Source: Atriophallophorus winterbourni (Eukaryota; Platyhelminthes; Trematoda; Plagiorchiida; Microphallidae). Taken from it: DNA of 64,000 nucleotides. This document shows positions 60,801 through 64,000 of the stretch, piece after piece. The notes below the pieces were generated by a model. The model ran no database searches. It had not been told where the DNA came from and saw nothing but the letters and a program-made list of their open reading frames with translations. The stretch's first letter is position 1. Every line of letters begins with the position of its first letter. Position numbers and translations under genes: made by a program. The stretch is from assembly GCA_013407085.1 (NCBI GenBank), contig JACCGJ010016198.1, forward strand, positions 1 through 64,000, read 5' to 3'.

Positions 60801-63610
60801 AACATAGCATGCCTTTACTTATGTCTTCATTGATTAGAATCTTGTTAAGAGTCCCTCACTAATGTATACGGTTGCTAAGTACTTAGTTCTGTGGTGAGCA
60901 TATGAAATAATATCATCTACTGTGGTGCGTGCTACCTATTCAACGAGTTGGTGATAATTATATCGACTAACTCGCGGTCGACTCGATTTTCTTTGCGAAA
61001 ATTCTATTGCGTTGATGAAACACTAATAAAGGTCAACTAATGCAAAGTTAAAAACGTCAAATATCATTTCCAGTCCAGCTGGCTATTGCATAACAATCCA
61101 TAGTCCGAAGACAGTAAGTAGACAGATATTCACCCATATTCTCACAATACAAGAAAACGCCAATTGGTCAAATCATTTCATTTACGAAATACACAACAAG
61201 ATACACGACAATCTTTTATAGGCTAATTTCACAACCATGATAAAGACTTTGGCCTGCTTATACGAGCTGTAGCTTCGATCTGTTTAATCAAATGTTTTCA
61301 GGCCAACCGGTTTCTTTAGAGCTGCTGCCACGTTATGTGGCAAACGCCGACCATGCCGAATTGCATATCTTTCAATAACTGCTGACGTTCTTTATTTGCT
61401 CCTGTTTTCATACAGGTTATCACTTAAACCGTATCAATGCAATCCTTTTGAAACGCAAATTCCCGCGTGTATGTGCTAGTTCTTGTCAGTCATTTTGGCG
61501 CCTCTTGTTCATGCATGTTACCGAAGGGTGGTGTACATTATTGATACACTTTTTGTGTGTGCTTGACACCACTACAATTGATACTTTCCTTAAAATATCC
61601 GTTGCCTAGTGTAAAATTTGTATGGTGAAATGTTGTTGAGGATTATTGAGAACATCTAAAATGACCCCTAAGCAGTATGTCGACTGTTATCCTGCCGCTA
61701 TTTTTGTTTTAGTGTTTGTTTGCTATACTAAAACAATTTAAGTAAGACGCACTGATGAAATCAAAATATAGCGTATTTCTATGCGTTGCTACATTCATGT
61801 GTCAATACGTGATATATTTAAATAAGAGAAACAAATCTTGAATGTATATCGCTTTTACAGTTGAGTCGTATAACAATGACGGCATCTATTGTTTCGTTTT
61901 GCAGAATTGGTTACTGATTATTTGGCAGTAGCGCGATAATATGTTTCTATAAGTGCATACGATTTTGTACACTCGCTGACAAAATGATGCAGTAGTTAAA
62001 ATAATCGTCACTAATGATTTTCAGTTGACACACGATTATTGGAATATCAGTAGCTGTCTGTTTTCTTTATTAGATGAAGCAAGACCATTTGCTAGGTTTA
62101 AGGCAATATTTTGCCGTCACTGTTTTCCACTAAGTTTATTCACGATGTGGACACGATATTGGGAAGTTGATTTCGTTTTAGGACCTTTCGCAAACTGGAA
62201 GTACTTCTGACACTGCACCTGCTAAAAGAGCTCTGGAACTTTACATTCTCACAATTCAACATCGGTTGCAATCGAGAGCTCAGGTACTGATTGATCGTAA
62301 AGAGTGTGCGCGATTGACACAAATGGTGGAAGATATCAAGCGATGGTTGAAAGAATCTGGCGGTAACAAATCCAACCAGGAATACGAGATGAAACTGGAC
62401 TCCTTGCGCTCCGTGTCGGAACATTTCGAAGAATCGATGGATCAAGCCGAACAGGCCATAGAAAATTATGAAAAGCAATTGGCGGTATTTGTTTTGTCGT
62501 TAAATTTATAGAACATTTGAGTTCGTTACTGTATATTCAAAATTAAAAACTAAAACAAAATATTACCGGTATCAATCTACCTTTGAAAGAAGAAGACGAA
62601 AGTTTCAAAATGTGATACACTTATCACCCATAATCACTGTCCCTAGCCCATATTAAAACACAGTTTGCTGAAGTACTCTCGGTTAACTAGTAGTCGGTTT
62701 TGATAAAGAAGTCAAAATAGTGTATAAATACTCGCACCTTTCCCTCACCTCTCCTCATTTTTACACAGTGAATAATTCCTGACTAACGTTCAGCTTCACT
62801 GACTCGAATCCCATTTATATTCGGATTATACATTTTCAAATAACACATGCAACCACATTTATAATTCATTGACGATTGATGAATGACACATTTGAAATGA
62901 AGAAGCCTCGGTATTTTTGGCATCTCCTGCTTTATGTTTATTCTCAAAATGTGGAATGGTTCTGGTATAACACTTGAATTATAAGACTTTTCTACGAGCA
63001 GGCCTTGCAGCTAAAATTCGATTAATGTCATTATTAAAACAGGCCAATAACGTTTGATGTGATTCGGAATGTATTCAATGTAACTCCGCTCGCTGTTTTC
63101 TTATTTGGTTGCTCAGTCTGATTTTCTTCTAAACTTTAAAAGAGTAACGAGATTTCTTTATTGTTAGTGAACTTTTCAACGAATTCTATGGCACGGTAAA
63201 TCCATGTGCCGCATACAGTAGAAAGTTGAGAAACACTTATTAAACACGTTTCATTTGATGTCTTACATAAATAATATCACTACATACAGATTTAACATGT
63301 ACTGTCTTGGACTCGACGGAGAATTAGTTGTCTTTTGCTAGTGACTTAGTAAATTTTGGGATCCGTTTCTCTTAGATAAAGAGCAGTCAGCAAAGATTGT
63401 GCTCGTTCGCAATTACACTGGGTTATGTGTGTTTAGATTGAAGAAGGAAACATAAGGTTTTAGTGAATGCAAATTTTCAAATAAGGCTGAGATTAATTGT
63501 TGCAGCGTGCTCGTGTAGCTCAAACATACGACCGTGGCACCGTGAACCTGAGAACGCCTGAGGAGGCGTTCCCATTTGTTTACACGGTTCCTCGCAACAT
63601 GTCGAGATGA
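39714..63610 (+). CDS. HSPA4-like: Hsp110/HSPA4-like chaperone with short-exon linker and two lid segments
   Basis: Joining 19 exons at GT-AG sites gives about 969 codons (about 1,007 if the exon at 55,275 is included). Residues 1-393 form an Hsp70-superfamily ATPase domain closest in style to HSPA4/Hsp110: VVGFDIG near the N-terminus, VAFVDVGHKYTQISI (phosphate 2) and VQLIGGSSQIPALKK (adenosine motif). A normal HSPA4 then has a beta-sandwich of roughly 200 residues; here only about 25 residues separate the ATPase domain from the helical lid (exons 6-7). A 315-residue linker rich in Ser, Thr, Pro and Asn follows, then a second lid-like segment (exon 19) and a 34-residue tail. No signal peptide, so probably cytosolic. 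It may be a nucleotide-exchange or scaffold protein rather than a classical holdase; that is inference. Confidence 0.75.
39865..40063 (+). CDS. Hsp110-like exon 2
   Basis: Continues in frame with PTCVAFLDGIRWVGTDAA, the equivalent of the TPA-ISF...IG-AA region, then FTSLIGKRMNNPEV, where the lysine region of Hsp70/Hsp110 is found. Ends at LTIP. Next intron (40,064-40,097) is 34 bp. Confidence 0.85.
40098..40323 (+). CDS. Hsp110-like exon 3
   Basis: Contains VVFGVPMSYGLDEKQAFIDA, matching the VVSVP-Y--AER block of the family, and AGLKTITLLHATTA, where family members have NETTA. The glutamate there is replaced by alanine. Ends one base into a codon. Next intron (40,324-40,358) is 35 bp. Confidence 0.9.
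40359..40588 (+). CDS. Hsp110-like exon 4 (phosphate-2 motif)
   Basis: Carries KRVAFVDVGHKYTQISICSF and DTNLGGRNFTRQIAEYI, which match HSPA4 better than canonical Hsp70 (whose motif is DLGGGT). Ends in phase 0. Next intron (40,589-40,632) is 44 bp. Confidence 0.9.
40633..41043 (+). CDS. Hsp110-like exon 5 (end of ATPase domain)
   Basis: 137 codons with YTLRLMQDIDRIKIRMCSND, LPISIDYL, then VQLIGGSSQIPALKKVV (adenosine motif) and VARGCALY at the end of the domain. Phase 0 at its end. Next intron (41,044-41,118) is 75 bp. Confidence 0.9.
41119..41250 (+). CDS. Hsp110-like exon 6 (short bridge replacing the beta-sandwich)
   Basis: 44 codons. ASLLAKAPTARGLEVID follows the ATPase domain, and NGQLLRYDEQQITEMMVLE aligns in style with the ENQLLWQIDREMLNLYIENE start of the HSPA4 helical region. 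Nothing between encodes the usual beta-sandwich, and the 75-bp intron before it leaves no room for missed exons. Followed by a 2,187-bp intron holding a Penelope fragment. Confidence 0.85.
41657..41776 (+). repeat. Penelope terminal inverted repeat, left
   Basis: Reverse complement of 42,734-42,850 with few mismatches, including GACAGGGAACATGATTAAGT. Penelope terminal repeats can be direct or inverted; here they are inverted. Confidence 0.8.
42035..42730 (-). pseudogene. Penelope RT C-terminus and GIY-YIG endonuclease, frameshifted
   Basis: From about 42,730 down, the minus strand reads a degraded linker (RLIDHSYPKRFVKRQL), then VCIPYVKCTSEAIRRIL, IRVTYKKGKTIRSVLM, and the nuclease core YRINCKDCSGVYIGQT followed by TRIEEHRKRV. 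After one frameshift near 42,250 it continues AEHVLDTGHSVDLDN to about 42,035. The CIPY/TSEA block, the C-x2-C in the GIY strand and YIG are diagnostic of Penelope-like endonuclease. It nicks target DNA in active elements; this copy is dead. Confidence 0.85.
42734..42850 (-). repeat. Penelope terminal inverted repeat, right
   Basis: Partner of 41,657-41,776; contains ACTTAATCATGTTCCCTGTC. Confidence 0.8.
43438..43683 (+). CDS. Hsp110-like exon 7 (first lid segment)
   Basis: 82 codons: EEISKREMQEHARLAAKSTL, ISYCTNLKQT, VCNWIDSGEHTQAEYEKRLA. The pattern of AK--L--Y---LK, then W(L/I)-SG, then EYE-RL--L is the Hsp70/Hsp110 C-terminal helical bundle. Preceded by CTCATAG, followed by GTAAGC. Reading through the donor gives a stop after ten more codons, a possible short isoform. 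Confidence 0.85.
44374..44433 (+). CDS. short exon 8 (20 codons)
   Basis: Bounded by TTTCAG and GTAAGT, phase 0 both ends. Encodes NSELNTVGRMTSSFTTLNPQ, Ser/Thr-rich. Confidence 0.7.
45594..45644 (+). CDS. short exon 9 (17 codons)
   Basis: Bounded by GTTTCAG and GTTTGT, phase 0. Encodes RPEGPVRIIGSTTNLIK. The donor is weaker than its neighbours. Confidence 0.6.
46440..46560 (+). repeat. dispersed short repeat, copy A
   Basis: Contains TACAACGAACCACGATTTTC and then AAACACAGAATCAC and GAATGACCAAAG; matches 51,480-51,605 over about 110 bp. A shorter related piece (ACGAACCACG, then AGAAACGCAG) is at 43,133-43,165. Probably SINE-like, but no RNA polymerase III boxes or tail were identified. Confidence 0.5.
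47754..47813 (+). CDS. short exon 10 (20 codons)
   Basis: Bounded by TACCCACAG and GTGAGT, phase 0. Encodes EHLMHATSTEKINRPQFEHS. The STEK-type core recurs in exons 13 and 14. Confidence 0.65.
48923..48985 (+). CDS. short exon 11 (21 codons)
   Basis: Bounded by TTTTTCAG and GTAAGT, phase 0. Begins PNVNVNSSSYDRLSKP. Confidence 0.7.
49485..49568 (+). CDS. short exon 12 (28 codons)
   Basis: Bounded by TTTTTTAG and GTAAGA, phase 0. Begins NVTSKSVSYEKLPKPGEY and ends SPYQ; its SYEKLPKP resembles SYDRLSKP of exon 11, suggesting duplication. Confidence 0.7.
49795..50025. mobile_element. MITE with 29-bp terminal inverted repeats
   Basis: 231 bp. The left end (49,795-49,823, GAACGTTTTCCGTCATGATG...) and the reverse complement of the right end (49,997-50,025) match at 27 of 29 positions. 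There is no coding capacity. A degenerate relative is at 9,972-10,192. No convincing target-site duplication flanks it, so its transposase superfamily cannot be assigned. Confidence 0.75.
51072..51131 (+). CDS. short exon 13 (20 codons)
   Basis: Bounded by CCAACAG and GTAAGT, phase 0. Encodes VGIGKTWGTENISRSTEHIN. Confidence 0.65.
51480..51605 (+). repeat. dispersed short repeat, copy B
   Basis: Same repeat as 46,440-46,560: TGCAACGAACCACGATTTTG followed by AAACACAGAAACAC and CAATGACCAAAG. Confidence 0.5.
52021..52266 (-). pseudogene. possible non-LTR retrotransposon remnant
   Basis: An 81-codon minus-strand frame contains FRKWIYLGSLLLPDDNRNQ, which resembles the FKYLGS-L-P(D/N)G block after the reverse transcriptase in several non-LTR families. 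Only this block is convincing. It lies in intron 13. Confidence 0.3.
52267..55054. other. intron 13 sequence
   Basis: No gene recognised. Segments near 54,610-54,700 loosely resemble 47,985-48,070 (CTCACGGGG, then GCAT-CCATTCGT-type tracts), possibly an old repeat. Confidence 0.3.
55055..55114 (+). CDS. short exon 14 (20 codons)
   Basis: Bounded by TCGACAG and GTAAGT, phase 0. Encodes QPLSRAPSSEKVLKHVDTVT. Followed 160 bp later by the possible exon at 55,275. Confidence 0.65.
55275..55394 (+). CDS. possible alternative terminal exon
   Basis: After GACCTCCAG, a phase-0 frame of 39 codons (REYADKFAMKHLAQFEKYIL at its start) ends in TGA at 55,392. It is charged and probably helical, unlike the Ser/Thr-rich short exons. 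Either it ends a short isoform, or it splices at GTGTGA (55,389) as a 38-codon internal exon. The donor is weak, so I left it out of the main model. Confidence 0.45.
   Translation, partial: REYADKFAMKHLAQFEKYILNGNLDQIKKSDSYLIYRVV
55395..58493. other. intron 15 sequence
   Basis: No gene recognised; an (ATA/ATT)-rich tract lies near 56,160-56,240. No convincing further short exon was found. Confidence 0.35.
58494..58553 (+). CDS. short exon 16 (20 codons)
   Basis: Bounded by TATTTCCAG and GTATGT, phase 0. Encodes ELKIQPTPREALIPGAQLPT, Pro-rich. Confidence 0.65.
59394..59624 (+). CDS. Hsp110-like exon 17 (77 codons)
   Basis: Bounded by CCAACAG and GTACGT, phase 0. Begins VHISRPTLPTTHTRIHNND and ends GQPLSKYSSRE. 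Polar, rich in His, Arg, Ser and Thr, with no recognised domain. Confidence 0.7.
60357..60572 (+). CDS. Hsp110-like exon 18 (72 codons)
   Basis: Bounded by TTAAACAG and GTGAGC, phase 0. Contains LLSLADLPRADEPILYRTY and a Pro-rich part (RPEPLPMPTGPKSKHG). Probably disordered. Confidence 0.7.
60573..62181. other. intron 18 sequence
   Basis: No gene or repeat recognised; one false exon at 61,073 was considered and rejected. Confidence 0.35.
62182..62484 (+). CDS. Hsp110-like exon 19 (second lid-like segment)
   Basis: 101 codons in phase 0 between GTTTTAG and GTATTT. After DLSQTGSTSDTAP comes AKRALELYILTIQHRL, then MVEDIKRWLKESGG, QEYEMKLDSLRSVSEHFEES and EQAIENYEKQLA. This is again the Hsp110 C-terminal helical pattern (AK-A-E-Y, WL-E-G, Y--KL--L), extending further than exon 7. 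It could be a duplicate of exon 7 or the authentic lid with exon 7 the copy. Confidence 0.8.
63506..63610 (+). CDS. Hsp110-like exon 20 (C-terminal tail and stop)
   Basis: After TTGTTGCAG, 34 codons (RARVAQTYDRGTVNLRTPEE at the start, MSR at the end) close with TGA at 63,608-63,610. Phase 0, matching the previous donor. It does not resemble the acidic tail of vertebrate HSPA4. No clear AATAAA follows within 390 bp. Confidence 0.7.
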   Translation, partial: RARVAQTYDRGTVNLRTPEEAFPFVYTVPRNMSR

Positions 63611-64000
63611 ATTGGCTGGAATATATTAAGAACAGCTGAAAAGATTGTAAGCCAAATCTTAAACAACAAAATTATTCGTCCGAAAACGACTAGTTCGTGA
63701 TCTTTCATTGCCATGGCAAACATTTATATCGACCGAAACATTCAAGTAACAATACGCGACATTGATTTTTTTGTTTAATGGTTGATTTTTATTAGATCTG
63801 TTTCTATTTGGACGCTTGTATTGTAGAGCTTGATGAGAAATACCGAAATAGTTTCCTTCTTAATTATTTTGTTGACAATTAGGTGAAATTTTAGTTGAAT
63901 GTAATTTAATTTTTTGTCCACAAATTACTGCTTCTTGTCGCTATTCACAAAATTATTCAAGCTATTTTTTATATCTGCAAACGGGAATGGGAATATCATC
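63611..64000. other. 3' flank of the Hsp110-like gene
   Basis: AT-rich, presumably 3' untranslated region and downstream DNA. No canonical AATAAA is evident. Confidence 0.35.

Noticed and set aside
61073..61112. Possible exon between TTTCCAG and GTAAGT in intron 18
   Set aside because: 40 nt long, with an in-frame TAG at codon 10.
59394..63610. A separate second gene made of the last exons
   Set aside because: No ATPase domain, start codon context or promoter was seen, and phases match the upstream exons exactly. One gene is simpler, although transcripts are needed to decide.
1..64000. CRISPR arrays, operons and bacterial-style regulatory sites
   Set aside because: The window is eukaryotic; no regularly spaced direct repeats of CRISPR type are present.

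Overview
The window is eukaryotic nuclear DNA, AT-rich and intron-containing, most likely from a parasitic flatworm (a digenean trematode, perhaps schistosome-like, fits best; a cestode is not excluded). The basis is: one gene whose first five introns are only 34-75 bp while later ones are 0.5-3.9 kb; a retroelement mix of CR1-type LINEs, Ty3/Gypsy, BEL/Pao and Penelope; and short chains of exons whose lengths are multiples of three. No species name can be supported from the sequence alone.

Region 1 (1-32,100) is almost wholly nested mobile elements. In order: a non-LTR ORF2 tail; fragments of a Gypsy family (Gypsy-B); a nearly complete CR1-like LINE on the minus strand (about 1,046-5,075); a second Gypsy family (Gypsy-A) whose gag lies head-to-head with an inverted copy of itself (7,010-9,782); a 5'-truncated LINE beside a Gypsy-B LTR; LINE ORF1 and 3'-end relics; a Gypsy-B pol plus LTR; a degenerate and then a complete-ended but pol-less BEL/Pao element with 572-bp LTRs (20,965-24,489); a LINE carrying a 385-bp solo LTR; two LINE 3' ends tail-to-tail; and a further LINE (29,630-32,120).

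Region 2 (32,100-39,690) is AT-rich and has no gene I can name. It holds a LINE relic, a short open frame with a textbook signal peptide that soon hits a stop, and two unassigned open frames.

Region 3 (39,699-63,610, plus strand) is one long gene read by joining exons at canonical splice sites. It encodes an Hsp110/HSPA4-type ATPase domain that lacks the usual substrate-binding beta-sandwich. The ATPase domain runs almost directly into an alpha-helical lid segment, then a linker made of small phase-0 exons (mostly 60 nt, 20 codons each), then a second lid-like helical segment and a short tail ending in TGA at 63,608. Its introns contain a 5'-truncated Penelope element with inverted terminal repeats, a MITE, short dispersed repeats and a possible non-LTR remnant. 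This gene is the most unusual item in the window. Its exon chain is inferred from reading frames and splice signals, not from transcripts.
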